DNA of 64,000 nucleotides from Heterodera schachtii (taxonomy: Eukaryota > Nematoda > Chromadorea > Rhabditida > Heteroderidae), in NCBI GenBank assembly GCA_023374025.1, contig SIJG01000025.1, positions 536,765 to 600,764 of the forward strand, written 5' to 3'. Below are positions 1 to 12,039 of the stretch, in pieces. The position numbers were made by a program, and so were the translations under genes. The notes under the pieces are model-generated. The model saw only the letters and a list, made by a program, of their open reading frames with translations, had not been told where the DNA came from and ran no database searches. Numbering within the stretch: the stretch's first letter is position 1; every line of letters starts with the position of its first letter.

Positions 1-45
1 CCAAGAAAGGATCTGTGTGGCAATACTGAAGGAAAGTCAGAATCA

Positions 46-905
46 TTAGATAAAACACAATGCCATACAGTGTGACGGGGTCCAATTTCCGGGGTATGTC
101 GCGGGGTCGAACGGCGGGTTGGCGAGACAAGCGCAAAACAGCGACTCCGAGTCGTCCAATTTGACGAATTCGCCGCTTTTGTAGCCATTGAGACCTACGG
201 AAAAACAAAAATTTAAAGAAAAATGGAATAAATAGTGACATCGCAATGCCAACTCTTCAGGGTAATTTCCGATGTTGCTGTACGATGGTTGCCAAATGAA
301 ACTGTCTTAAGGAATGACCAATAAATGAGCAATAATTACCCGTAATTACCGATTATAAGCAGAAGCCAATGAAAGTCTTCCTGAAATGAATCCTTTATAA
401 GTTAATTGTTTCAGGTCAATGGGAAAATTGCCACATGCCAAGTCATTAGTTGGTCATTAGTGCACGTGCCGACGTCCATGGAACACAACTCGCGCAACCG
501 CTGAACCAAAGCACTGTAAGAAAACAAAGGTAAATTAATTCATTAATTGTTGGGTCGTAAAAAGCAACCCAATGACAAAATCTGTGAAGAAATCGATGGT
601 ATGGAGAGAGAAATGGCCGAGATCAATGAGTAAATCCATAAAGGTTTTCTGGTCGTCCTCCTCCTCCTCATTCTCTTCAAAAATTTCGTTATCGGAAATC
701 TGTGAAAAAATAAAAAAATAAAAGTTAAAAAATATAAAAGCATTTGTTTTTAAACTTTTGATCGATTTTCGAAAGGAGGCGAAAAAACGGACTTGAAGAA
801 GCATTCGATTATTTTCTGAGTTTGCAGGCGGACGAATTCGTTTATGCCGAATTCATTGTCATTATTTAGGGTACGTAGCAAAGTGCGCCATGCGAAAAAG
901 AAATT
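46..905 (-). CDS. Unrecognised multi-exon gene, 3' part, fused to an ACSL fragment
   Basis: I do not recognise this gene. On the minus strand four stretches look like exons. One lies at about 905-785 and ends with IIECFF. One starts after a TTCACAG acceptor at about 698 and has an acidic ENEEEEDD patch. One starts after a CTTACAG acceptor at about 514 (ALVQRLRELCSMDVG). The last starts after a CCGTAG acceptor at about 193 and runs to a stop at 46. All acceptors are good nematode-type sites, which supports a real gene over chance ORFs. The upstream end is unusual: at about 910 the frame runs directly into ACSL exon 7 sequence, so the 5' part is chimeric. It could be the tail of an intact gene whose head lies elsewhere, or a dead chimera. 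Function unknown. Confidence 0.3.
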
Positions 906-1019
906 GACCAATGGCTCATCGGTGATCATCAGTTTGACACGACCGCCCAACCCTTCGCGCACCTTTTTGAACACAATTTGGTCAAGAAGCAAATTGTTGC
1001 GAACAATCCAACTAAAAAA
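906..1019 (-). pseudogene. ACSL copy A: exon 7 fragment only
   Basis: The sequence matches the start of exon 7 of the complete acyl-CoA synthetase gene (21,022-21,217), including WIVRNN and GGRVKLMIT. It diverges abruptly where the intact gene continues with GSAPLSE, and runs into exons of an unrelated gene. The neighbouring ACSL exons (6, 8, 9, 10) are absent. This is a rearrangement scar at the edge of the tandem ACSL duplication, not a functional gene. Confidence 0.7.
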
Positions 1020-1440
1020 TAAAGTGTAAGACAATTAATTAAACGATGAAAAGCCGGTTTTCCCGGCGGCGCCCATCGGATCGTTGCAAAAAAAAAGACC
1101 GAATTTAATTGAATATAATTCTATTGGTTGTATGATTACCAATTCCCCACCACAATCTTGGTATCATCAAAAACTTTAATAACAGGCTCTCTAGCCTAAT
1201 GAATTATTTGTTTTTTTTGATATAAAAATCCTTACATTTTTGCGGTTTCCAAACAAAATTTTTTTTTTTGTGAGCCGAACAATTGCTTACAATTAGCATT
1301 ATCTTACAAAAAAAAGTCTATCTTCTAACCAATCAACGTTTTCGAATGACACCAAATTTGTTTGGTCTGACCAAAAAAGAATGTAAGTTATGACATTTTT
1401 TAACCAGGAGGAGGTGGAGGACATTCAAACAATAATAAAA

Positions 1441-3794
1441 CCTCAAACATGTGTGCCAACGGCAGGAAGGAGAACATGACGTCATGGTGGTTCAGCTGCG
1501 TGTTTTTGAAATAGCCCAGCGCCGTACAATCGGCAATGATGTTCCCGTGCGTGAGCATCACACCCTTTGGGACACCTGTTGTGCCCGACGTGTAGCAAAT
1601 GGTGGCCAAGTCGTCCGGGCTCGGTGGCACATCTGACAACGAAGCAACCTAAAAAAATGTGTGTGTGACAGCAAATTTTAAAACATTTTGACTCTTTTTA
1701 TATCAGTAAAATTCATAAAAAAAAAAAAAATTTTTTTTCCCGGTGGCACCACGAGCCTACAAATTGCTTAAATATTTTCAAAAATTTGATTCAAACAAAT
1801 CATTAACAAAACTAAAAATACAGTTTTTTGGTTGCATTACGTTTCCCGCTCACCGTAAAGTTTGGAAAACTTTCCTAGCGCTTTTTTCAAAATTTCATGA
1901 TGAATTAACAAAAAAAAATTTCAGAAAATTTTCAAAAAAAAAAAAATTTAATGACCTTTTTATAAAAAAATTTTCCTTCTACCTCATCATGAAGGCCCAT
2001 ACGCTCAAAGTTGTCAAATGAGAACAGTTTGATACCATGCTGGGCAGAAATGTCACGCGTGGACTCAGTGAGTTCGTCGTAAGCGGGTGCCATCAAAACG
2101 ATGTACTTCAAGAACGGACATGCTGATTTTCGTTCCAACAATCCGTTCACTTTGGCGACTGTGTCGCAAAACTTAAAGAGAACAAATCAAAAATTTTCTG
2201 AATTTATATGTGGGAGAAAAAAGCATTAAAAATTTTATACTGTCATACCTCTATTAAAATTTTAATTTTTTAGGATTTTTCAGGAAAAAAAATTCTTAAA
2301 AAAATTTATTTAAAAAATTGTCGAGGGAATGATGACTAGTGGGAGGGATGTGTGGGAAATTAATTTAACCGTGAATTGGGACTCGAAACGGTAAATGAAT
2401 GAATGACCCAGGAAAAAAAGACAGAAACAACAGTGAAACACCAAAAAACCGGGAATTTCCAAGACGAAATTAAAAAAAAATTGGTATAACCCACCACCAA
2501 TTCAATGTTGGCCTGGTTCACAATGTACACAGATGCGTCGGCACCCATGTTTCGTACAGCGGCACCAACACATTGTTGAATGCGTACACCGCTTGCTCGA
2601 CCAACACCCACTCAGGCCGATTCTTGGCAAAAATGCCAACAAAGCATTGTTGTCCGACACTTAATCCGGCAAAATAATGACACATATTAGTGGTAAAAAT
2701 ATAAGTAATTTAAGGTTAAATTGTAGACAGTTGGGCAATTTGTAGTAAAGCAACCCCAAACCCCCGCCCATTAAAAAATTTTTTTCTGGAAATTCAATTT
2801 TTAAACATTTTGTGTTCTTGATTCAAACCAACGAAAATGCACAAAAAAAGCATTTTAATTGTAATGGAAAAAAGAATTTAGTTCTGAGACTCATTGTCAG
2901 ATTGGTCGAACGGGATTTTATGACTCAAAAATTTTTGTAAAAACAATGTGGAGGCATTAATGGACAGATTAGGAAAATTTTAAAAAACCACCTCAACCCG
3001 AGCGAACGAATGGCGCGCGCAAGAAACGCCGAACGGTGCAACGCTTCCCCATAACTCAGCCATTCGTACGGTTCACCGTCGCGTTGTCTGTTGCGAACGC
3101 CGAGCATTGGCCCATTCTTGGACACATGCGCCCCGCGCCGTACGCCCTCATAAATTGTCTTGGCGTCCGCGTGAGTGAAGCGCATCAGCGCGTCCGTTTT
3201 CAAATACTTGCACACGCGTGAGCCATCCTGGAGAAAAAGATATACACATTCATCATTATATCGCCATGAAAAATATTGTAAATATTATTTTATGACAAAA
3301 ACTCTATGAAATTTAGAAAAATTTTAAAAAAAATTTTCGAGGGGGGAGGCGGCGGGGGGGGGGGGGGGGTTCTGATTTTTTTAAGCCTATTTAATTGTCC
3401 TGGGTCGCTGATTAATGAAACCAATTATAATTTTTGCAAGCCAAAAGAGTCCCACACGCTTTGGTTTTTCCCGTGCCACCTACCTAAACAAGAAAAATGC
3501 CAAAATCAATTTTTCACAAAAAACTAAAAAAAAATTTTAACATCCGCCAGTTTAACCCACCGGCAGTTCACGAGTTTGAGACTCGGGGTCAACCAACGGC
3601 ACCATTTTCTTCGCTGACGGTCGTGAGGACCACACCCACCACAGTCCCATTGCTCCAATTGTGGCGGCGGCGCCAATTGAGTACAGCAGGGAAGTGTTGC
3701 CGTTATTCTGTTCATTCCAATCGCTGATGTCGGCAATTCTGATTAAAGGAGGGAAAGGGGTTGGGTTCCGATTTTTACGCTCATTTTTTGTCAA
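1441..3794 (-). pseudogene. ACSL copy B: exons 1-5, frameshifted
   Basis: This copy aligns with exons 1 to 5 of the complete ACSL gene at 22,023-24,370, including its introns and 5' flank. Exon 1 lies at about 3,561-3,794, exon 2 at about 2,989-3,226, exon 3 at about 2,500-2,665, exon 4 at about 1,985-2,173 and exon 5 at about 1,441-1,648. Exon 5 keeps the AMP-binding P-loop-like motif [11 protein letters not shown]. Exon 3 lacks one base near 2,549 compared with the intact copy, which breaks the frame. Exons 6-10 (adenylation C-terminal half, including GYGQTE and the DRKK hinge) are missing. It therefore cannot encode an active enzyme. Near-identity of introns to the intact gene suggests a recent duplication. 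Confidence 0.8.
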
Positions 3795-4355
3795 TTTTTA
3801 GAATTTAGGGGGGGGGGGGGGGAGGAATCGCGAGATAAGACAAGGAAACGGAATCGGGATTACAAGAGGCCGGAACAAGACTGGATCCCTTGTCAGGATT
3901 CCCAGGACTCAAAATCCTGATGGAGGCAATTACAAATCCTGATCACAATATTCCGGGATCTAAGAATTTACGGGACTGAAAACAAAATAGATCCAACCCC
4001 CCCCCCAAACCGAATTTGATTGAATATAATTCTATTGGTTGTATGATTACCAATTCCCCACCACAATCTTGGTATCATCAAAAACTTTAATAACAGGCTC
4101 TCTAGCCTAATGAATTATTTGTTTTTTTTGATATAAAAATCCTTACATTTTTGCGGTTTCCAAACAAAATTTTTTTTTTTTTTGTGAGCCGAACAATTGC
4201 TTACAATTAGCATTATCTTACAAAAAAAAGTCTATCTTCTAACCAATCAACGTTTTCGAATGACACCAAATTTGTTTGGTCTGACCAAAAAAGAATGTAA
4301 GTTATGACATTTTTTAACCAGGAGGAGGTGGAGGACATTCAAACAATAATAAAAC

Positions 4356-5306
4356 CTCAAACATGTGTGCCAACGGCAGGAAGGAGAACATGACGTCATG
4401 GTGGTTCAGCTGCGTGTTTTTGAAATAGCCCAGCGCCGTACAATCGGCAATGATGTTCCCGTGCGTGAGCATCACACCCTTTGGGACACCTGTTGTGCCC
4501 GACGTGTAGCAAATGGTGGCCAAGTCGTCCGGGCTCGGTGGCACATCTGACAACGAAGCAACCTAAAAAAATGTGTGTGTGACAGCAAATTTTAAAACAT
4601 TTTGACTCTTTTTATATCAGTAAAATTCATAAAAAAAAAAAAAATTTTTTTTCCCGGTGGCACCACGAGCCTACAAATTGCTTAAATATTTTCAAAAATT
4701 TGATTCAAACAAATCATTAACAAAACTAAAAATACAATTTTTTGGTTGCATTACGTTTCCCGCTCGCCGTAAAGTTTGGAAAACTTTCCTAGCGCTTTTT
4801 TCAAAATTTCATGATGAATTAACAAAGAAAATTTTCAAAAAAAAAAAATTTAATGAACTTTTTATAAAAAAAATTTTCCTTCTACCTCATCATGAAGGCC
4901 CATGCGCTCAAAGTTGTCAAATGAGAACAGTTTGATACCATGCTGGGCAGCAATGTCACGCGTGGACTCAGTGAGTTCGTCGTAAGCGGGTGCCATCAAA
5001 ACGATGTACTTCAAGGACGGACATGCTGATTTTCGTTCCAACAATCCGTCCACTTTGGCGACTGCGTCGCAAAACTTAAAGAAAACAAATCAAAAAAAAA
5101 CTTTGAATTTATATGTGGGAGAAAAAAGCATTAAAAATTTTATACTGTCACTTAAAATTTAATTGGTATTTCTAAAATTCCAAGAGAGAGTTCTAAAAAA
5201 TTGTCGACCCCGGAAATTTCCAAGTCGAAATTTAAAAAAAATTGGTATAACCCACCACCAATTCAATGTTGGCCTGGTTCACAATGTACACAGATGCGTC
5301 GGCACA
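4356..5306 (-). pseudogene. ACSL copy C: exons 3 (partial) to 5
   Basis: A third ACSL copy, in tandem with copy B and sharing its downstream flank (4,010-4,350 repeats 1,107-1,440). Exon 5 (4,356-4,562) and exon 4 (about 4,885-5,075) read open. Exon 3 begins at about 5,254 and stops at about 5,306, in the middle of the codon run for [11 protein letters not shown]. There the ACSL sequence joins the DNA at the 3' edge of the dynein fragment. The 5' exons 1-2 and the 3' exons 6-10 are absent. The breakpoint at 5,306 marks the join of two segmental duplications. Confidence 0.8.
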
Positions 5307-5469
5307 TAATGATTAACATTTTTGAAAAATGTAGACTTTTTTTATGGAAAAATTGTGAAAGAAAAACTTGTAATGGTACATTCAGCCAAATTTATAGCAT
5401 TTTTTTGACTAAACTTCATAAATTTGTTCAAAATTTTAAATTTATAATTCCTTAGAAAATCAATTAATT

Positions 5470-8400
5470 TAACAAGTCTTTTAAGTCGGAGCGTCTTTCT
5501 TTCGCGAAGCATTTCAGGGGGTGACAACATCCTCGCTGAACCAGACCATGCCACAACGCGAAACTGTTGCCTTCGTGGCAAATTTGAGATCAGCAACTTC
5601 GAAAATGATCCGAACCTTAAAAAAAAAAAAAATTAAGTTTTGAAATTAAAATTGCCTCACATTTGGTGGAATAGACAGCCGTTCCCCGTTTGGCAGAGTA
5701 AGCAATTTGTTGTCATCAAGTACGGAATTCAGATTTTCAACCCATTCCGGGTCAACATCTCCATCAAAGATGATCCATTGCCGCTTATCCATCTCTCCAC
5801 GACGATTGTCAATGATTCTAAACAATTGAGTCAACCTATTAAAAATTAATAGTAAATTGACCTTCGAATAATACGTGTAAATAATCCATCCGTCCATTCG
5901 CGTGTGTTCGGGTCGAGAGTGCCGTAGAGAGCGTCTTTGCCGATAACTTTGGCATCAATGACATGAGACACGCCTTCAACGCGCTCATGATTTTCCAACG
6001 CCTCCAAAAGTGTCTTCCACGCTGTGGTTTTGCCCGATCCACTCGCACCGACAAGCATCAGGCCATGGTTGATATTGGTGATTTGGTAAATTTGAAGAAT
6101 TTTCTCCAGCCAAAGATTGCCCTTCTCCCCAATGATAGGTGAACATATTAAGTATTTGGTTTTACAAATGTTCAAAACTTCATTCTTGAGGCTAAAAACA
6201 AAAACAAAAAATGTATTTCTTAAAAAAGCCAGAAATCTGCACCTTTCCAGTTGTTTTGGGCTGTAACTGATGCCAGGAAAAACTTCATGCAAAAGTGATT
6301 GAAGAAGAGTGATATCCTCAGAGACAAGCTTCGGTTTCAAAGTCTCGCACACGGATTGGATGAGCATTTGTTCTTCTGACATTTGGCTTGCCACATAAGA
6401 GCGTTGAATCGCATCGCGTTTGATATTCCCGGCCGAAACAAGCACATATTTCAAAGCACGCAATCCAAAGTCGTAATGACATTGGTTCGAAAGCTGTTCC
6501 TTGCAGAGACTAAAGCAACCATGGAATTTTAAGTTAAAAAAAAATGAATATTACGTAAAAAATGGGGCAATTTTCTTTGCGAGTATCTCGGCAAATTGAA
6601 ATCCTTGAGAAAAAAGCATGACTTCAGCGATCAGCCCACGATCAGGTGATGTCATCGCAAAAGAACGGAACAGTTGTTTGAGATTGTCTGGTAAGTTGGA
6701 CCGTCCAGAATACCCCGGATTCATTGTGATGAAGATGGCCATGTTCGGATTAACAGTGAGGCTTTTGCCGACAAGGTCCACCTTCATGTCAGAGCCCGCA
6801 CGCACTGTTTCCTGGATCATTTGGATTTGCTGAGAAACAGCAGACAACATCCGTTCCTCGAGACGATTGAACTCATCAAAACATCCCCAAGCTCCAACTT
6901 GGCAGAGACCGGCAAGGATCCGTCCAACAGCCTGTAAAGTCATGAATTTTATAAACACAAAAAAAAATGGAGCACTTGAAAATCGAAAGTCTCGTCGCAA
7001 TTGAACACCAAAACAAAACGACCAAGCTGGTGGCCAAGTGCCTTCACCGATTCTGTTTTTCCTGTTCCAGCTGGGCCAAAAGGACTTCCTCCAATACGAC
7101 ACTGCAATGCGTCCGTCATGGTGTGATAACAACGGTCGGTGAGAGGAGTTTGGACAAGCTTCTCTTGAATTCCCAAATATTCGAAACCGTACAAAAATTC
7201 GGCATTGTCCATTTTGATGAAGCAGGCTTTGCGTGGATCCTCCCTCGCTTTGGGCTTGAAATAAATGCGCAAATTCTAAAAAAAAAAAAAAAAAATCAGA
7301 ATTGCTAAAAAATGCGTTTGGTAAACCTTAAGCCACCAAAAGTCTTTTTTGTTTTTCACTTCTTTTTCGACAAGTTCTCGGCAGACATCCTTTTTGTGCA
7401 CAAATTCAGTTATCTAAAAAGAAAACGCATAAAAAAAACTATTATTCTGAAATCACCAAATTCGATATTTTTTTGCGTCTAATTGCCGTTTGGTCGCGCA
7501 AAAGACTTTTACAAAGCATGGACAACCATTTTTCGACAGTCTGCTGCACATTTTCCGCACATCCATGCTTTGACAGACAAGATTCCACTGCCTTGCTCCA
7601 CCACACATCGACACAAATCCCGATGATTTGATCCTAAATTAACGGAAAATCAAAAATAAAATAAAATTGATTAATACCGGATAAAGATCCATCCACACCA
7701 TAAGGTCTTCATGTTGAATGTTTTCGATGTCCAATTTGGAGAAAGACAAGAGCGACTCGCCCAAGAGAGTGGCCAAAGTTGATTGCATTTCGCGCTCGAG
7801 TTCACGCAGCCATTCATCAATTTTTGGTCGTTGCTTTAGGCCCACCGGACATTTCAATGTGACGGATTCGCCCTCTCGTGAAATAATCGCAGAAATTGTG
7901 CGGCTTTGTTTATTGAATTCAACGTCCATAATTCCGGCGAACATTTTCTTGAGATGTTTTCGAACATGCGTCAAATCCTTTGAGTTCCCAAGAATCTCAA
8001 GCAGGTCTTCATCGCCGACAAAGTAAAACCGCGGGAAGGAATTGCGCTCACGCTCCAAGTACTCCCCAAGTGCCTTTTGTATCGTCGACAGCCCGTCTGC
8101 AAGACGCTCAAGAATTTTCTGGACGCCTTGAATGTGGATGACAACAAGAATTTGGGGTGAAGTGGAAACCTTAACAACAAAAAAGGGAAAGTTAATTTAC
8201 TAAATATTAATCGAAATTAAGTAATGTAAAAGGACCTCTCTCATCAATCCCAAGAACTCGTTGGAGACCATGTTGAAACTTTTTGACTCGGGTGCTAAAA
8301 GGGCGATGTCAGCAGAACCGGTGAACAATCCCTCCAAGTAGACCCATCTTCGCTGCACATCAATCCAAGAGTTGAAAATCGTGTTCATTTTGTTGAGCTT

Positions 8401-9385
8401 CTCTTCCCACGAAAGCGCGTCCTTCTCGAATTGCTTGTAATAGGGTGACGACTTCATCTGCACCAAATTGCTCATGTGCTGCTTGAGTTTGTTAAAAAGG
8501 TCGTCCCATCCACTGATCAGCTTTGTTTTTTGTTGGTAGTTGACTAAGTCAACTGAATAATCCCTCCAGTAGTCTTTGACTTGGCGCACATAATCTTCCA
8601 ACACTCTTTCGCCATGTGCCACAATCATTATTTTCTTGATGGTCTCTTCATGTCGTGACAAATCGATGTCCCACACTTGGCCCAAAGTGAGTTTGCTGAG
8701 CACCCAATTAACATGCATTTCCCGAGTCAAATCTTGAGTGAATGAAACGTAATACGTGAAAAATGAAAAAACAGTTACTTCTCCAATGTCTCTCCTTCAA
8801 TGAATCCGACTTCAACTCAATGATCAAACTGTTCATCTTAAAAAGTATAAGATAATATGAAACAGGATCATTAAATAATTGCCTTTAAATAGTTCTGCAG
8901 CAATCGCTTAGCGTTATCGTATGACTCGTAAGACCGGTACTGTGCGGGAAGACCCTTCAGTTTTGCCAAAAGCTCTTCAAGGTTTTGACGCAATTTTCTC
9001 GACTGGACCGAAAGCCAGGAGATCTCCTTCAATTCGTCGATGTTGTTGTACACAGGCAAAAGAGAATTCCAAACACCTTTTGATTAAATAAATGCAAAGG
9101 AAACAAAAAACAAATAAAACCAGTCAAGTCGTTCAGCTCTTCAATGGCAATTTCCAATGATTTTTTTGCATTCAAAACATTAGAACGTTCATCATCTCTG
9201 AGGCGCTTAAATTTGTCTTCGAAGTCATTCAGCAAAATCAACGCCTCTTTTGGTCTCTGAGCGCCATCAACCGGTTTTGACTTGTTCCATTCAGCAACTA
9301 AATCGTTGATGTGCTTCTCCAGCAACATTTCGTCTCGTGTTTGAAAAACGTCGTCGCTGTCAAACACCAGTTGGAGCTGCTCACC
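5470..9385 (-). pseudogene. dhc-1: Dynein heavy chain, internal fragment (linker, AAA1, AAA2)
   Basis: Minus-strand exons separated by short introns encode the middle of a cytoplasmic dynein-1 type heavy chain, the microtubule minus-end motor. In order they give the linker region (for example WVYLEGLFTGS near 8,340), a stretch before the ring, the AAA1 Walker [11 protein letters not shown] (about 7,070), the AAA1 Walker B region [15 protein letters not shown] (about 6,870) and the AAA2 Walker [13 protein letters not shown] (about 6,020). The last block is [16 protein letters not shown] (about 5,530). A full heavy chain has about 4,600 residues. Here the tail domain upstream and AAA3-AAA6, stalk and microtubule-binding domain downstream are absent: the 5' side meets a foldback element and the 3' side meets ACSL copy C. 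The frame also breaks just after EDVV at a G run (about 5,517-5,521). The exons themselves look intact, so this is either a recent partial duplication or a mis-joined assembly. Confidence 0.75.
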
Positions 9386-9474
9386 CTGACAATGATTGAA
9401 CATTTTATATTTCAATCAATTATTTATTTCCTATTGAGCAGAAAACGGATTTATTATATGTTTTTCAAGTTTTT

Positions 9475-9912
9475 TTGGTACTTTTTCACTTTACGCCACA
9501 TAAAAAAAAAAAAAATTTTATTTTTTGTAATTTTCTGGGGGGTTTTGGGGGGCGCTGATCACGAATATGACATTCATTTCCAACTATTTCGAACCCCGGA
9601 CCCGAATTCGAACAAAATTCGAAAATTAATTCTTCACCAAATTTGCATGTATTGTCCAAAAACGATTCAAATTTACTAAATGGCCGTGAATCTCTATTTT
9701 TTCTTATATTCCCGTCTATATTTGAATCGGTTTTGGACAATAAATCTGATTTTTGGTGACAAATTAATTTACATCTTTTATTCGAATTTGGGTCCGGGAT
9801 TTGTAATGGGTGGAAATGAATGTCATATTCGTGATCAGCGCAGCCGAAAACCCCCCAGAAAATTACAAAAAAAAAATATATATATATATGTGGCGTAAAG
9901 TGAAAAAGTACC
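9475..9912. repeat. Foldback (MITE-like) inverted repeat element
   Basis: Two long arms are imperfect reverse complements: about 9,475-9,690 and about 9,715-9,912. Both outer ends carry the sequence around TACGCCACAT followed by an A/T run, and both arms contain the ATTCGTGATCAGCG block. The loop is short. No ORF of its own is evident, so it fits a non-autonomous foldback or MITE. It sits exactly between the 5' edge of the dynein fragment and an HTH remnant. Confidence 0.65.
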
Positions 9913-9929
9913 GTTTTTCCCTCCCCCTC

Positions 9930-10090
9930 CAATTGACCTGTTTTCCATCCAAAACCCTAGACACGGATTTGCGCGAGATGGAAAGCGTCCGTGCGATGGA
10001 AGAAATCGAGGAACGCGCGCTGGACAATCTGCGGGCTTCTTCTTTTATTGGAGTCGTTATTTTCACTGGTCGTCCACGTTTTCGTTTCAC
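9930..10090 (-). pseudogene. Helix-turn-helix (transposase-like) fragment
   Basis: An open stretch starting at ATG 10,088-10,090 encodes a basic N-terminus (KRKRGRPVK) followed by a helix-turn-helix pattern (SISSIARTLSISRKSVSRVL). This resembles the DNA-binding head of Tc1/mariner-like or other homeodomain-like transposases. The reading frame runs into the foldback element and then low-complexity sequence. No catalytic domain follows, so I read it as a transposase remnant. A small HTH regulator is the less likely alternative. Confidence 0.35.
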
Positions 10091-10222
10091 TTGAGGGAAA
10101 ATTTAGACAAAAATTTCAGACTTCCTATATATTCAAGTTGAATGAGTGTGAAAAATTGTTGCTTTTTTGCGGTTTATTATAAAATTTTTGGGAAAAGGTG
10201 GGGGGGGGGGGGGGGGGGGGGG

Positions 10223-10249
10223 TCCGGCGGTGCCGATAGGCGCCTCCGG
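10223..10249. repeat. Dispersed GC hairpin repeat, copy 1
   Basis: A GC-rich palindromic core of the form CCGGCGGTGCCGATAGGC followed by its near complement stands in AT-rich DNA. It occurs at least seven times in the window, usually followed by GAAAAAATTTT. This copy follows a long G run and has one mismatch in the right arm. Confidence 0.6.
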
Positions 10250-10562
10250 GAAAAACTTTATAAATTATTAATGCAATTTATTAACAGATTTGACCACAAA
10301 AATGGCCAAAAACATTATGCCAACTTTCAAAATTAATCAAAATTTAAAAAATCTGTTCTCCAAAAAGCTCAAAAATCTTCAAAATTTCCGAAAAACCACA
10401 AAAAGCCTCATTTTAAAAAATTAGCCTCAGTGACCTATCAAAAGACCACAAAATGAGGCTAAACCCTAAGATCTGGGAACCCTGGTTAAAATTTTGTTGC
10501 AAAATAAAAATTTCTTTGAAAAAAATTTGAGGAATTTAAATTTCCAAAGCATGCATATTTAC

Positions 10563-12012
10563 CGGTCGGTGGCGACGGAGGCGGCGACGGTGACGGCGAA
10601 TTCTCGCGCATCTTCTGTCTGCTGTGCCGCAGGAAAGTGTCCTTCAGAGTCTGCACTTTGTTGAGCGCACCGGCGAAAAAGCTCTGAATGGAAAATCAAT
10701 GCATTTTAAAAATGTTTACCCATGAAAAACTCAAACCATCACTGACCCATATTTTGGAATTGGAAAAATTTTGTCAAATTTACGTAAAAAAAATAATATA
10801 TAGTAACCTTGACAACAATCTGCTTGTTTTCCTGGTCGAATTTGATGAGAACCTCCTCGGACACAGCCTCCTCCAACATTTTAAATGGGTCTTCGCCACG
10901 CACAAAAAAGTTGACCAAATCGTCCGGCACCGAAATGGCGCACTGTTTCACTGAGCTGGCATCAATTTGCGCACACATTGCCGGATGACGGCATTGGTCC
11001 AACGGGATCATTTCACTGCCCAATGCTGACACGTTGCCGTCTCCGGCATTGTCCACGCTGCACACAACCGCAAAATCGCCCTGCAAATTTTCAAAAAATA
11101 TAATTTTTTTTTTGGAGAGGAACATGGACGGAGAAGCAAACTATTGGTGAGATGTAAATAAACTGCGACAAAGACAAACGCCTAAGTCATTGGTCCCACA
11201 AAAAAAGAGTTAGTCCAACTCATTTTTCAAAAAAAAATTTTTTTTTTGTCATGAAAAAAATTTTTTGAAGGGAGGGAGGAACCTGGGGTTCAAAAGTCCA
11301 CCTAAAATGCCAATCCCATTGCAAACCTTGATCTCTCGAATCTTCATCTTCTTGTAGGCCTGGAAGTCATCGTTGTTTTTGTCAATCGGAACAAGGGCAT
11401 CAACAATGTCGCCGCATTTTGGCGGTCGCTTTTGCTGCGCATTTTCAATGGTGACGGCACGACATTGGCTGGAAATTTGACTTTTTTAAATACAGCATTC
11501 AGATATCTACTTCAAAAAAACAAGTTCCAATTCGACAAAAAACAAAAAATTTCTTGGAGGGTTTTCAGGTTCACTTAACGCGAATCGGTATCTATTTCGA
11601 CCAATTCCCAATACCTAAACCGAACTCAAAGAAAAGATCGAAAAATTGATTTCTCGAATTTGGAATTGGTCAAAATGAAAATAATCTTGATCAGCAACCC
11701 CGAAAACGGCCAAAAAATTTTTTCTTAATTTTTGGGAACGAAAAATTAAAGTGGCAAAATAATAGAGTTTTGTCCAAATCCATCTCATGTCCAAATTCAT
11801 TCCAATTCGAGTTTAATTCATTCATTTGTCCTCCGAATGTGTGGAACTATCCTTTAGAAATGCCCTCTTATTCACTGAGTTTGAAACCTGAATTCCACAG
11901 TTTCCGGCTTTCGGCATTCACGGTCATAAACAACGTCCAGCGAATTCTCCAACACATCGGTCACAAATGCCTTCAGATAGAAACCTTCTTGCTGCTTCAC
12001 CTCAACTTCCAT
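10563..12012 (-). CDS. FMRP/FXR-like RNA-binding protein, N-terminal part
   Basis: Four in-frame exons (12,012-11,888; 11,468-11,327; 11,080-10,808; 10,683-10,563) encode about 220 residues. The order matches the fragile-X family N-terminus: a first Tudor/Agenet unit (MEVEVKQQEGFYLKAFVTDV), a second unit ending YKKMKIREIKGDFAVV, then the conserved VPDDLVNFF and ENKQIVV blocks, and a helix like the family's MLxDMHFRxLR segment (LNKVQTLKDTFLRHSRQK). In that family the Tudor repeats bind methylated partners and the later KH domains bind RNA, with a role in translational control. No KH or RGG exons were found downstream to about 10.1 kb, and the last visible exon is serine/proline rich. The gene may be truncated or may encode a short form. 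Assignment rests on remembered motifs. C. elegans is usually said to lack a clear FMR1 orthologue. Confidence 0.55.
11560..11720. repeat. Dispersed intronic repeat (GATCA / CCCGAAAA family)
   Basis: This intronic stretch carries phrases such as TTTCGACCAATT and GATCAGCAACCCCGAAAA. They recur in variant form at 9,560-9,840, 13,610-13,740, 16,430-16,580 and 61,100-61,290. It looks like an old dispersed family related to the foldback element at 9,475-9,912. Confidence 0.45.
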
Positions 12013-12039
12013 ATTTGTCAAGCCGTTCTTTGATCAAGT

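Noticed and set aside
1743..2021. 92-aa ORF repeated at 4,657 and 22,325
   Set aside because: It lies in an ACSL intron and recurs only because the intron is duplicated. It has no coding features.
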